A stretch of 64,000 nt of DNA from Azoarcus sp. KH32C (GTDB taxonomy: Bacteria; Pseudomonadota; Gammaproteobacteria; Burkholderiales; Rhodocyclaceae). The translations under genes and the position numbers were made by a program. Below are positions 54,210-63,539 of this stretch, piece after piece; the stretch's first letter is position 1, and each line of letters opens with the position of its first letter. The stretch lies in assembly GCF_000349945.1 (NCBI RefSeq), contig NC_020548.1, positions 186,001 to 250,000 of the forward strand. The letters run 5' to 3'. The notes under the pieces were generated by a model, which worked only from the letters and a program-made list of their open reading frames with translations, did not search any database and was not told the DNA's origin.

Positions 54210-56366
54210 TTAATTCATCGTCGGAATGGAAGCAGTCAGTTTTTCCCGAAGCTCGAGCCAAGTCATTTTTACAGATATGTTTGCCACGGCCTTTTGGTCT
54301 ACGAAGTAGATCTCGACATCAGGGTCGCGTACGGGTAACAGCAACTGTCTAAACGGCACGTCTACCTCACCCACTCCCCAGCTGCCGTTCTGGCTGAGTA
54401 CGACGGCCGGCCATTTGCAACCACTCTCAAAAATTTTGCGAGCGCTCTCTCGCATGCCGTCCCAGTCGAGCGCCATGTCGGGCATTTCACCTACGGTATG
54501 CAGGATGGCAGGGACGGCTTCGTCAAGCCCTCTTGCTCCAAGGTCCCGAAATGCGGAGAGAAGGTCGACTGCCGGAATTGTGTTGAACAGCGAAGGCTGG
54601 ACAGCCAGCTCAGCAGATGAAGTGATTGCAACTCGGCGCAGGAACCCCCGGAGCGCGCTCGTCCTAGAGATCCCCATCTCAAATGGGTTCGCGTTGTTCA
54701 AGAGCGGCCCCAGCATTTCGCGCAGGGGATTTGCTAACGCCTCTGCATTTGCATGCACAAAGGCCTGCTGCTCGCGCTCGTCGAGCCAGTCACTAAAAAA
54801 CAGTGCCCCCCAGCGGCCTAGTTCGAAGCACCGCTGATGTACCGGGTTGTCTTCCCCAATCAGGTGATCCATGACCCACGTGCACAGACTTGTTGCCGAG
54901 GACGCACGCGTGCTTTTAGCAGACGACAACGGCGGGGGCGGCTCTTCAACCTCCGCAACGGTCCTGTAAATCTCTGCCATCTCAATAGCTACGCGCGTTG
55001 CCTCCAGCAGGGTCCATCGCATTAGAGCAGCTAGGTTTCGCTCCTCGTTTGCGGACTCCTGCGATATCTTGGCGAGCGCTTCGTGGAGACCTAACTTAAT
55101 ACCTGTCTCAAAAGCATCACTGCATCGAACGACTCCATCGGGAAAGGGGATGTCGCCGCAGATGTTCCCGATCAGCGGAAGCGCAACGTCTGCGTGAGTC
55201 CAATCCAGCCCGTAGTGCTCGATATATGGAATATATCTCTCACGAACATCTTGGTGACAGATGAATTCACGTGCGTAATCGCCGAGGACACCCCAAAACT
55301 CGAAGTAAATCGGTGACGCCCTACGTCTGAGGAGCGCCATTTTGTCATCCCAAGCACATGCGGTCTCAAACATTGGACTGTACTTCCCACGAAGCACTGG
55401 GAACGCGTCCTTAGCGATCTTGTAAATCGATGAAGGAACCTGAGAAGGCATATCTTTAGCATGCTGTTCCAAGTAATCGGTGAGCTTGGACGAGCGAGTC
55501 GGGAGACCATGCCTGCGGCACCATGCGTGCATTGCGATAGGGTCGACGCCGCAAAGCGTCAAACTCCATTGGCCGTTCCCAAGGTTAGCGTGATCCCTCC
55601 ATAGCATGACGAAACCATGAGACTCATGACGATCTCCCGACCTTGCAATGATGTTGATCGCTGTGATCAGCGCTACCGGGATCTGTTCATCATCCTCTTC
55701 ATCGTCGCCATCACCGTCTTCGTATAGGTATACATCGATTGTTTGCAGTGCCTCTTGAGGCAGACCATTGCCACCTCGAAGCTGCCAAGCATCGGGAACA
55801 TGGCAAGTCAGGGTGAACGGCCGCGAGTCAGCTGAGACTTTAAGCGCAAGGCAGTGCTTACCTGACCATGTGTTGAAGTTCGAGATTGCATGACTCAGGA
55901 GAGTGTCCCAATGCGTGGAGATCACCACGAAGTTCACGTCAAAGTCCCCAAGGAAGGGAAGCGCGTTCCTCAGTTCCTGTTCGTATCCCGCGAGCTCGGT
56001 GACGGCCTGCCGCTCGGTCAGCTTGTCTCGCTTGATCTCGAAGACCACTAGCGTTCTCGACTCGGGGTTGAAGCACAGGATATCGGGGCGCAGCACCTCC
56101 CCTGTAGTCAGGGAGATACTCTTGTCGACTGCAACGATATCGAGAAGCGTCAAGTTGTTCAGCACAGTGGCTGCAGCGCGTACGTTCGCCCTTCGCGACA
56201 GATGATCGAATCCGAACGCAGGAATACCGACACGTTGATCGAACGATTTGACGGCAGCGTCAATCCGCGCCGACTCGCCTATGGCTTCAGTCAATGACTC
56301 AGCCTCAATCAAGTCAACGAGCCACTTTGAAATTTCGCTTTCGAGCGACGTGTTGCTACTTGCCAT
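54210..56366 (-). CDS. 718-aa protein with PD-(D/E)XK-like nuclease motif
   Basis: I do not recognise the family. Residues about 90-125 read LRPDILCFNPESRTLVVFEIKRDKLTE, with the D-(E)xK spacing of a restriction-like nuclease (Asp ~93, Glu ~110, Lys ~112). The rest (about 200-718) is helical, with an acidic linker GDGDDEEDDEQ near residue 219. There is no membrane segment. A GGAGGGG lies 5 bases before the ATG. The lower GC and the neighbourhood of a DUF4238-like gene and a group II intron suggest an acquired defence-type gene; that role is inference. Confidence 0.8.
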   Translation of the reverse strand: MASSNTSLESEISKWLVDLIEAESLTEAIGESARIDAAVKSFDQRVGIPAFGFDHLSRRANVRAAATVLNNLTLLDIVAVDKSISLTTGEVLRPDILCFNPESRTLVVFEIKRDKLTERQAVTELAGYEQELRNALPFLGDFDVNFVVISTHWDTLLSHAISNFNTWSGKHCLALKVSADSRPFTLTCHVPDAWQLRGGNGLPQEALQTIDVYLYEDGDGDDEEDDEQIPVALITAINIIARSGDRHESHGFVMLWRDHANLGNGQWSLTLCGVDPIAMHAWCRRHGLPTRSSKLTDYLEQHAKDMPSQVPSSIYKIAKDAFPVLRGKYSPMFETACAWDDKMALLRRRASPIYFEFWGVLGDYAREFICHQDVRERYIPYIEHYGLDWTHADVALPLIGNICGDIPFPDGVVRCSDAFETGIKLGLHEALAKISQESANEERNLAALMRWTLLEATRVAIEMAEIYRTVAEVEEPPPPLSSAKSTRASSATSLCTWVMDHLIGEDNPVHQRCFELGRWGALFFSDWLDEREQQAFVHANAEALANPLREMLGPLLNNANPFEMGISRTSALRGFLRRVAITSSAELAVQPSLFNTIPAVDLLSAFRDLGARGLDEAVPAILHTVGEMPDMALDWDGMRESARKIFESGCKWPAVVLSQNGSWGVGEVDVPFRQLLLPVRDPDVEIYFVDQKAVANISVKMTWLELREKLTASIPTMN

Positions 56367-56680
56367 CTTCCCCTCCGATATTCCGTGTCAAGCTCAGCTA
56401 TATTTCGCAAAATCTAGCACCAGGAGCACCGGTCATTTGCGTCCTACCCAGTCTTCCTGCTACGTATTCCCGATAGCTACTGATTGGAAATCAGTTGCCA
56501 GAAATCCTACCGACGGCTCATTCTGAAATTGCCCCGCGCTCACCTTGACGCTTGCGTGAACTCGAACACGCCTCGCATTATCGTCGCAGTGCAGATGTTT
56601 CGTCGATACTTGAAGCGACGTAACACAATATCAATTCGATCAAATGGATAACGTCTGACGGCGCGCCTGCGCGCCGCGAA
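56367..56680. other. 314-bp non-coding gap
   Basis: AT-richer DNA between two minus-strand accessory genes. It should hold the promoter of the 718-aa gene. I see no gene or notable repeat. Confidence 0.5.
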
Positions 56681-57601
56681 TCAATAAATTTGACCATCTC
56701 CCCTTAGCCGACGCTCAATGACAGGAAGGTACTTTGTAAGTTGATTCGCGCTGCTGAAATATATCGACCGCCTCGCATTGAAAATCATCTGACAATTAAT
56801 ATCTCTCAGTTCGACATAGCTAATGTTGCTGCGACACTCCAGCCTCGCACCCAGTCCGATATGATCGATCTCCATCAACACGTGCGGGCTCAACGGCATC
56901 CGGCCCTTAATCTCGTCAAGTTGGCGCACAGCTCCGCCACTCAAAATAACAGGAGCATCAGAATTAATAAACCTTCCACCGCAGTCCGCATAGTTCAATC
57001 GAATCTGACAGCCCTTCCTTACTATGTCCGCAGCCATCGCCAGTGCAGAGATCAGCAGATGCATCTTGATGAATTCATCTTTCTGTTGAGCGTCTAGCTG
57101 GTGATTTCCGTGATATATCTCCATCATTTCGCCAGACATGAGATGGCGGATTTTCGGTGTGCGGAACAGCTGTAAACAGAAGAAGAATATCAGGCTATCA
57201 AACGCTTCGAAAATTCCGTTATTGATCAATTTTTCAACGCGCTTTACGCGCCGCAGCGCTTCATCTATCCTGGTTTCAAAATATCCGTAGAAGTCTTCAA
57301 GAAAATTATCCGTCTTGTGTTGATAATCGAAATTCTTCATGAAATCGATGAAACATAGCATCGGACGATAGACTCCGTTCGACTCACCTCGATTCACCCT
57401 CTCCGCAAAAGTGTAGTGGAGTAGGTCAATTACCCTTTCGTCGAAGCTAAAGACATTGAACTTCCCCTCCGCCCCGACATCACGCCCTGTTTTTTCAAAA
57501 GACTTCCTTTTTTGAAGATCGTACACATAGATGATTTTTGGCATTCGCCATGCTTTGAGATAACCATCATGCACGAAGTGATGTACCTTCTTCTTCGTCA
57601 T
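56681..57601 (-). CDS. DUF4238-like protein
   Basis: The product, about 306 residues, begins MTKKKVHHFVHDGYLKAWR and continues with PKIIYVYDLQKRKSFEKTGRDVGAEGKFN, the N-terminal pattern of DUF4238. The family is scattered on islands and its function is unknown. A longer frame to 57676 lacks a good ribosome site, so I prefer 57601, although the site there is also weak. The gene has low GC. It is probably part of the same acquired stretch as the 718-aa nuclease-like gene. Confidence 0.75.
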   Translation of the reverse strand: MTKKKVHHFVHDGYLKAWRMPKIIYVYDLQKRKSFEKTGRDVGAEGKFNVFSFDERVIDLLHYTFAERVNRGESNGVYRPMLCFIDFMKNFDYQHKTDNFLEDFYGYFETRIDEALRRVKRVEKLINNGIFEAFDSLIFFFCLQLFRTPKIRHLMSGEMMEIYHGNHQLDAQQKDEFIKMHLLISALAMAADIVRKGCQIRLNYADCGGRFINSDAPVILSGGAVRQLDEIKGRMPLSPHVLMEIDHIGLGARLECRSNISYVELRDINCQMIFNARRSIYFSSANQLTKYLPVIERRLRGDGQIY

Positions 57602-57974
57602 CTCTAACGTCAACCTGTTAGTTTGAATTGCCCCGGCTCTTCTAGACACCTCAAATAATCTTCCCCCATGCATCATGAGCTGTAAAAGGGCTGCAACTCC
57701 ATTGGTAAGCAGCCTATGCCACTTGATAATCTTACATCCACTTTGGCCGAACAGCCGTCCGCGAGCCGCAGTACCGAACGGCTACTCCATTCTGTTATCT
57801 ATCGTTGAATTTTTGACGGCTCGACTTGCTGCACTGGGTTGCGGACTCAGCCGGTGGATCGTCGCCGCAACGAATGACGGCAGTCGAGAGTGGGCGTTCG
57901 GCTCCTCAGAAGCTGAGATGCGCGCCCCCTGAACAACCAGAATGAATCGAGTAGGGGACGGGGTCACCCCCGTC

Positions 57975-58016
57975 GCCCTCTCACACCACCGTACGTGCGG
58001 TTCCGCATACGGCGGT
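57975..58016 (-). ncRNA. Group II intron domain V
   Basis: The stem ACCGCCGTATGCGG / CCGCACGTACGGTGG with a small tetraloop lies between the reverse transcriptase stop and the intron 3' end. The domain VI-like GGGGGTGACCCC stem follows. This is the catalytic core of the intron RNA. Confidence 0.7.
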
Positions 58017-59414
58017 TCATGAAAGACACTGGAGTCGTCGCGTCGTATCGAGCAGCGACACCAGACCCATGCGATCAAAGAAGGACTTGCGGAAGGCCGC
58101 GTTCATGTGGCGGGCGCCACTGTTCCACCACGGCCCGCGTTGGTTGAAGGCCGAGCGAAATGCGCGCTCCTCCGTCAGTCCTGCCTTTATCAGGTTCTTG
58201 GCACGAGTATACGGGCGTTTCCACTGCCGCCACAGGATGCAGCGCAGCTTGCGCCGGAGCCAACCGTCGATCTCTTCCAGCGCCCCTTTGGTTTCGGTCA
58301 GCTTGAAATACGCCGCCCATCCGCGCAGCACCGGATTGAGTTCGGCGATCGTGCGACTCAGACTGCGCCCTCGTGCCCCTTTGAGTACCTCCCGGACCTT
58401 GTCTTCCAGCCGTTTCAGGCTGGTCGGCGCAATCCGCAGCTTCGGGGCCTTGTGCCACGTCAGGCTGTAGCCCAGAAACTTCCTCTCCCACGGCGCGGCC
58501 ACCGCGCTCTTGGTCGCGTTGACCGTGAGCCTGAGCCGTTCCGTCAGGAACCGGGTGATGCTTGCCAGGACCCGCTCTCCGGCCACTTGGCTGCGGACGT
58601 AGATGTTGCAGTCGTCCGCGTAACGGCAGAAGGCGTGCCCCCGGCGTTCCAGCTCCCGATCCAGCTCCGTCAGCAGGATGTTCGACAGCAGCGGACTGAG
58701 CGGTCCGCCTTGCGGCGTCCCTTCCGTCCTCGGCGAGACCACGCCGTCTGTCATCATCCCTGCTTCCAGATACCGGCGGATGAGTTTCAGTACCCGCCCG
58801 TCGCCAACCTTCTTCGAAACCTTCTCCATCAGAATGTCGTGATTGACCCGGTCGAAGAACTTCTCCAGATCCATATCCACCACGACGCGCCGGCCTTCGG
58901 CCACATACCGCTGCGCCGCCTTGACCGCCTGATGGGCGTTTCTCCCCGGCCGGAAGCCATAGCTCGACTCGGAGAACTCCGCCTCGAAGATCGGTGAGAG
59001 CACCTGATGCAACGCCTGCTGGATCAGTCGATCCGTCAGCGTCGGAATGCCGAGTGTCCTCACCCCGCCTTGCGGCTTGGGGATATCCACTCGGCGCACT
59101 GCCTGCGGAATGTACGTTCCCGCCAGCAGCCGGGCCCTGATCGTCGGCCAGTGTCGTTTCAGATGATCCTTGAATTCGGTCACGCCGATGCCATCGACAC
59201 CGGCCGCGCCCTTGTTCTCGACCACCCGCTGATACGCAAGCCACAGGTTGCCGCGCTCGCACACGACTTCCATCAGCCCGCTCGTCTCCGCTTTCGTCCG
59301 CAGATCAGTCGCCGATTCGGCCTCGGCACGCAACGCAGCCCGCACCGGATTCCGTCCGCAACCTGCCGCCTGCGCCCCGTCTTGCCGACGGGCTTCTGCC
59401 TTCATTGACCTCAT
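58017..59414 (-). CDS. ltrA: Group II intron reverse transcriptase/maturase
   Basis: The protein has about 465 residues from the chosen start. The reverse transcriptase domain shows ENKGAAGVDGIGV, YIPQAVRRVDIPKPQGGVRTLGIPTLTDRLIQQAL, SYGFRPGRNAHQAV, and the catalytic FCRYADDCNIYV near residues 258-268. The maturase GIIM-type region follows (LNPVLRGWAAYFKLTETKG). No endonuclease domain is present, which fits class C. The start is uncertain (59405 or 59414 or further upstream). The frame is open throughout, so it may be active. Confidence 0.93.
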   Translation of the reverse strand: MRSMKAEARRQDGAQAAGCGRNPVRAALRAEAESATDLRTKAETSGLMEVVCERGNLWLAYQRVVENKGAAGVDGIGVTEFKDHLKRHWPTIRARLLAGTYIPQAVRRVDIPKPQGGVRTLGIPTLTDRLIQQALHQVLSPIFEAEFSESSYGFRPGRNAHQAVKAAQRYVAEGRRVVVDMDLEKFFDRVNHDILMEKVSKKVGDGRVLKLIRRYLEAGMMTDGVVSPRTEGTPQGGPLSPLLSNILLTELDRELERRGHAFCRYADDCNIYVRSQVAGERVLASITRFLTERLRLTVNATKSAVAAPWERKFLGYSLTWHKAPKLRIAPTSLKRLEDKVREVLKGARGRSLSRTIAELNPVLRGWAAYFKLTETKGALEEIDGWLRRKLRCILWRQWKRPYTRAKNLIKAGLTEERAFRSAFNQRGPWWNSGARHMNAAFRKSFFDRMGLVSLLDTTRRLQCLS

Positions 59415-59826
59415 CGAAAGCTCATCGCCTACTCGCGTTCTTCCATGTTCGGCCCTTCGGTCCGTCCCGGCACCTACTATGGCCTCGGCTGACTTCCTCA
59501 CCCGCATCCCGACACCTCGCGATGCCGGTAGCACCAAGGCACCGGTGAGGATCTCCCCGGGTATGACGCACCCACCTTCACGCTTATACCTGTCGGATAT
59601 ACGTCACAGCGTTCCGTGCAAGTTTCGGGCTTCGACGATATTGGCCGCCTTACCCCGCTGTGCCGCCTCGTATCCGCTTCCTGTTCGTCAGGCCCGCGCT
59701 TTGCCTTCGGCTTCCTCCAGATTCGCAGTTACCCGCGACACCCTTGCCGTTCGGCTAACCCTTCCCCTTGCCGGGCGAGCAGAGGACTTTCACCTCCAAG
59801 TAGGTGCGCCCTGCCGGGCGCACCAA

Positions 59827-59852
59827 GAAAAAAGGCTCCGAAAGGAGCCTTT
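59827..59852 (-). terminator. Rho-independent terminator of the fba operon
   Basis: On the minus strand AAAGGCTCC-TTTC-GGAGCCTTT is followed by a T-run (TTTTTTC). It stands about 210 bp downstream of fba and immediately before the group II intron 5' end. It probably ends the tkt-gap-pgk-fba transcript. Confidence 0.9.
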
Positions 59853-59874
59853 GGCACGGTTTTCACTTTCAGTG

Positions 59875-60038
59875 GCGTCCGATAGGCGGCGACCACCTGA
59901 TCGTCGTCGGCCAGTGTGCAGCGCTTTGCAACCGACGACCGCCCGCCGCCGCTGTTCTACCGCGGCCGCTACGCGACGCCGGATGCAGAGCCGCAGGCGC
60001 TTGCGAACGTTGCGCGCGTAGCCACCACCGTCGCGTAA
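59875..60038 (+). pseudogene. 3' fragment of a flavin reductase gene
   Basis: GGDHLIVVG continues after a one-base insertion as VQRFATDDRPPPLFYRGRYATPDAEPQALANVARV. It matches the C-terminus of the intact flavin reductase at 53508 but with many differences, so it is a paralogue relic and not a recent copy. It is antisense to the fba operon and truncated at the intron side. Confidence 0.85.
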
Positions 60039-60064
60039 CGGCGGCGACCATGACGCGTTTATCT

Positions 60065-61102
60065 TCAAACGTAGCGCTTGGCGATCTTCGCGAGCGGCAG
60101 CGGCTTGATGCTGCTCGCCTGACCGGCGGTGCCGAAGGCTTCGAAGCGCGCCACGCAGATCTCTTCGGCGGCTTCCTTCGCGACCTTGAAGAACTTGCGC
60201 GGGTCGAACTCGCCTCGCGACTTCACCGTCAGGCGGCGGATTGCGGCGCTCATCGCGAGCCGCAGGTCGGTGTCGATATTGACCTTGCGCACGCCGTTGC
60301 GGATGCCGGCGACGATGGCCTCGACCGGCACGCCGTAGGTCTCGCCGATCTCGCCGCCGAATTCGCGGAAGATCGCCAGCCATTCCTGCGGCACGCTGCT
60401 CGATCCATGCATCACGAGGTGGGTGTCGGGGATCCGGCGGTGGATCTCGGCGATGCGTTCGATCGCGAGGATGTCGCCGGTCGGCGGGCGCGTGAACTTG
60501 TAGGCGCCGTGGCTCGTGCCGATCGCGACCGCGAGCGCGTCGACGCCGGTCGCGGCGACAAAGTCGGCGGCTTCGGCCGGGTCGGTGAGGAGCTGGTCGT
60601 GGTCCAGCGTGCCTTCGGCGCCGACGCCGTCCTCCTCGCCGGCCTGGCCGGTTTCGAGCGAGCCGAGGCAGCCGAGCTCGCCTTCGACCGACACGCCGAC
60701 CGCATGCGCCATCTCGACGACGCGGCGCGTGACGGCGACGTTGTAGTCGTAGCTCGCCGGCGTCTTCATGTCTTCCTTCAGCGAACCGTCCATCATCACG
60801 CTCGTGAAGCCGGAGCGAATCGACTGCTGGCACACGGCGGGGCTCGCCCCGTGGTCCTGGTGCATGCAGATGGGGATGTCCGGCCACTGTTCGGCGGCCG
60901 CCTCGACCATCTTGCGCAGGAAGGCCTCGCCCGCGTAGCCGCGCGCGCCGGCCGAGGCCTGCAGGATCACCGGGCTGTCAGTACGTTCGGCCGCGGCCAT
61001 GATGGCCTGGATCTGTTCCATGTTGTTGATGTTGAACGCCGGCACGCCGTAGCCGTGTTCGGCGGCGTGGTCCAGCAATTGTCTCAGCGCGATCATTGCC
61101 AT
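60065..61102 (-). CDS. fba: Class II fructose-bisphosphate aldolase
   Basis: The 345-residue protein begins LRQLLDHAAEHGYGVPAFNINNMEQ and has the zinc ligands in CMHQDHGAS and a later VMHGSSSVP block, with GIRNGVRKVNIDTDLR near 265. It belongs to the Calvin-cycle-associated CbbA subtype. It cleaves or forms fructose-1,6-bisphosphate and sedoheptulose-1,7-bisphosphate. It is the last gene of the operon and starts 70 bp after pgk. Autotrophic and gluconeogenic roles are both possible. Confidence 0.95.
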   Translation of the reverse strand: MAMIALRQLLDHAAEHGYGVPAFNINNMEQIQAIMAAAERTDSPVILQASAGARGYAGEAFLRKMVEAAAEQWPDIPICMHQDHGASPAVCQQSIRSGFTSVMMDGSLKEDMKTPASYDYNVAVTRRVVEMAHAVGVSVEGELGCLGSLETGQAGEEDGVGAEGTLDHDQLLTDPAEAADFVAATGVDALAVAIGTSHGAYKFTRPPTGDILAIERIAEIHRRIPDTHLVMHGSSSVPQEWLAIFREFGGEIGETYGVPVEAIVAGIRNGVRKVNIDTDLRLAMSAAIRRLTVKSRGEFDPRKFFKVAKEAAEEICVARFEAFGTAGQASSIKPLPLAKIAKRYV

Positions 61103-61172
61103 CGCTGTCTCCTCGAAAGGGGGATTCGGTGGGCCGTCCGGCGCAAGACGCGCCAGACGGCCGATGAAGGAC

Positions 61173-62477
61173 TCAGCCCGCTGCCCGTGCCGGTTCCGGC
61201 TCGTGCTCGTAGGCCGGCATCGGTACGTCGCGGCGACTGGTCATCGCGCGAGTGCGCACGCGCAGCGCGGCGACCGCCGGCAGTTGGCGTCCTTCGAGGA
61301 ACTCGAGGAAGGCGCCGCCGCCGGTCGAGATGTAGTCGATGCGCTTGCCGACGCGGAAAGCCGCGATCGCCGCGAGCGTGTCGCCGCCGCCGGCGATCGA
61401 ATAAGCGGGGCTCGCGGCGACTGCGGCTGCCAACGCCTTGGTGCCGGCCGCAAAGGGCGCGAGCTCGAACACGCCGATCGGGCCGTTCCAAACGATGGTG
61501 CCGGCGTTCGCGAGATCACCGGCAAGGCTCGCCTGTGCGCGCGGGCCAATGTCGAGGATCATCTGCTCGGGCTGCACGTCGCAGGCCGATCGCACCTCGA
61601 CATTCGCGTCGGCGCTGAAGCGGTCGGCGACGACGACGTCCTCGGGCAGCCACAGTCGCGCGCCGCGAGCCGCGAGCCGCAGCTCGACGGCACGCGCGGC
61701 GTCGAGCAGATCCGGCTCGTACAGCGAGGTGCCGACCGACAGCCCGCGTGCCGCGAGGAAGGTGTTGGCGATGCCGCCGCCGACGACGAGCGCATCGACC
61801 TTGTCGGCGAGGCTCTCGAGGATCGTCAGTTTGGTCGACACCTTCGAGCCGCCTACGATCGCCACCAGCGGAGGCGCGGGCTGGGCGAGCGCGCGGCCGA
61901 GCGCGTCGAGCTCCGCGGCGAGCAGCGGCCCGGCGCAGGCGACCGGCGCGGCCAGCGCGAGCGCATGCAGCGTGCATTCCTTGCGATGCGCGGTGCCGAA
62001 GGCCTCATTGACGTAGACGTCGATCCAGCTCGCGATGCGGGCCGCAAGCACCGGATCGTCGGCCTTCTCGCCGACGTTGCCACGGCAGTTCTCGAGCAGC
62101 ACGAGCTCGCCGGCACGCATGGCGAAGTCGCCGTCGACCCAGTCGCTGACGAGGGGCACCGGACGGCCGATGAGCTGCGACAGGCATTCGGCGACCGGCG
62201 CGAGCGAGTCGGCAGAGCCGAGCGCGCCCTCCTTCGGCCGTCCCAGGTGCGAAGTCACCATGACCGTCGCGCCGGCGTCGAGGCATTGGCGGATGCCGGG
62301 CAGCGTCGCGCGGATCCGCGTGTCGTCGGCGACGCGGCCGTCCGGCGTCAGCGGCACGTTGAAGTCGGCACGGATGAACACGCGGCGCCCCATCAGCGGC
62401 ACGTGTTCGAGCCGCAGGAAATCGCCCGTCGCGCGCCGGGTCGTGTCGCCCGAGCGTGAGATTTTGCTCCTGTCCAT
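61173..62477 (-). CDS. pgk: Phosphoglycerate kinase
   Basis: The 434-residue enzyme has RVFIRADFNVPLTPDGRVADDTRI, VTSHLGRPKEG, LLENCRGNVGEK, AIVGGSKVSTKL and GGGDTLAAI. It carries a 20-residue N-terminal extension and a C-terminal tail of about 30 residues that most bacterial versions lack. It starts 1 bp after the gap stop, with GAGG 8 bases upstream, so translation is coupled. It interconverts 1,3-bisphosphoglycerate and 3-phosphoglycerate. Confidence 0.96.
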   Translation of the reverse strand: MDRSKISRSGDTTRRATGDFLRLEHVPLMGRRVFIRADFNVPLTPDGRVADDTRIRATLPGIRQCLDAGATVMVTSHLGRPKEGALGSADSLAPVAECLSQLIGRPVPLVSDWVDGDFAMRAGELVLLENCRGNVGEKADDPVLAARIASWIDVYVNEAFGTAHRKECTLHALALAAPVACAGPLLAAELDALGRALAQPAPPLVAIVGGSKVSTKLTILESLADKVDALVVGGGIANTFLAARGLSVGTSLYEPDLLDAARAVELRLAARGARLWLPEDVVVADRFSADANVEVRSACDVQPEQMILDIGPRAQASLAGDLANAGTIVWNGPIGVFELAPFAAGTKALAAAVAASPAYSIAGGGDTLAAIAAFRVGKRIDYISTGGGAFLEFLEGRQLPAVAALRVRTRAMTSRRDVPMPAYEHEPEPARAAG

Positions 62478-62478
62478 T

Positions 62479-63492
62479 TCAGTTCGCCTCCATCATCGCG
62501 ACGGTCGTGTCGAGCATGCGGTGCGAGAAGCCCCACTCGTTGTCGTACCACGCGGTCACGGTGACGAGGTCGTGGTCGACCCGCGTCAGCGTCGCGTCGA
62601 AGATGCTCGAATGCGGGTTGTGGTTGAAATCGCAGGACACGAGCGGCAGGTCATTGACGGCGAGGATGCCTTTCAGCGCACCGTGGGCGGCTTCGCGGAC
62701 GAGGTTGTTCACCTCGTTCTTCGTCGTCTCGCGCGCGGCGACGAAGGTGAAGTCGGTGAAGGACACGTTCGGCGTCGGTACGCGAATGGCATAACCGTCG
62801 AGCCGGCCCGCGAGTTCGGGCAACACGAGGCCCACCGCGGCAGCGGCGCCGGTCTTGGTCGGGATCATCGACTGCGTCGCGCTGCGGGCGCGGCGCGCGT
62901 CCTCGTGATAGACGTCGAGCAGCACCTGGTCGTTGGTGTAGGAATGCACGGTCGTCATCTTTCCGCGCACGATGCCGAGCGGGCGATGCAGTGCGTAGAC
63001 GACCGGCGCGAGGCAGTTGGTCGTGCAGCTCGCGTTCGACACCACGCGGTGCTCGCGCCGCAGGGCGCCGTGATTGACGCCATAGACGACCGTCGCGTCG
63101 ACGTCGGAGCCGCCCGGCGCCGAGATCAGCACCTTGCCGGCGCCGGCGTCGAGATGCGGCTGGGCGCCCGCCTTCGAGCGGAAGCGGCCGGTGCATTCGA
63201 GCACGACGTCGACGCCGAGCTCGCGCCACGGCAGCTTCGCCGGATCGCGCTCGCTGATGACGCGGATGCGGTCCTCGCCGACGACCCAATCATTGCCGTC
63301 GACGTCGATCGTGTGTGGAAACGGGCCTTGCAGGCTGTCGTAGCGCGTCAGGTGGGCGTTCGCCTCGGCGCTGCCGCGCGGGGCGTTCACCGCGACGATG
63401 CTGATCGGCTGTCGACGCCCGCCCTCGTAAAAGGCGCGCAACACGTTGCGCCCTATTCGGCCGTAGCCGTTGATTGCAACTCTGATGGTCAC
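62479..63492 (-). CDS. gap: Glyceraldehyde-3-phosphate dehydrogenase
   Basis: The 337-residue protein begins IRVAINGYGRIGRNVLRAF (NAD(P) site), has the active-site cysteine in SNASCTTNCLAP, and VKVTAWYDNEWG near the end as VTVTAWYDNEWGFSHRM. It starts with GTG, and GGAG lies 6 bases upstream. The tkt-gap-pgk-fba order is that of cbb operons. Confidence 0.96.
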   Translation of the reverse strand: MTIRVAINGYGRIGRNVLRAFYEGGRRQPISIVAVNAPRGSAEANAHLTRYDSLQGPFPHTIDVDGNDWVVGEDRIRVISERDPAKLPWRELGVDVVLECTGRFRSKAGAQPHLDAGAGKVLISAPGGSDVDATVVYGVNHGALRREHRVVSNASCTTNCLAPVVYALHRPLGIVRGKMTTVHSYTNDQVLLDVYHEDARRARSATQSMIPTKTGAAAAVGLVLPELAGRLDGYAIRVPTPNVSFTDFTFVAARETTKNEVNNLVREAAHGALKGILAVNDLPLVSCDFNHNPHSSIFDATLTRVDHDLVTVTAWYDNEWGFSHRMLDTTVAMMEAN

Positions 63493-63539
63493 TGCAGTCT
63501 CCTCGATGGTGTTACGAATTCGTGGCGATGCGATTCCGT

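Larger units (their letters stand above)
57946..59823 (-). mobile_element. Group II intron, probably class C
   Basis: On the minus strand the element begins at 59823 with GTGCGCCCGGCAGGGCGC and CTTGGAGGTGAAAGTCCTC, a typical group II 5' end. It encodes a reverse transcriptase-maturase and ends near 57946. The domain V-like hairpin (ACCGCCGTATGCGG... CGCACGTACGGTGG) is followed by a domain VI stem and CCCTACTCGAT. The 5' end lies 3-4 bases after a rho-independent terminator (59827-59852), the insertion habit of class C introns. The exact 3' boundary could differ by one or two bases. Confidence 0.88.

Noticed and set aside
57675..57932. 85-codon plus-strand frame beside the DUF4238-like gene
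   Set aside because: No domain and no convincing ribosome site; probably chance.
58017..59414. Reverse transcriptase as a retron or diversity-generating element
   Set aside because: The maturase region, group II 5' end and domain V/VI are present, and there are no template/variable repeats or msr-msd structure.
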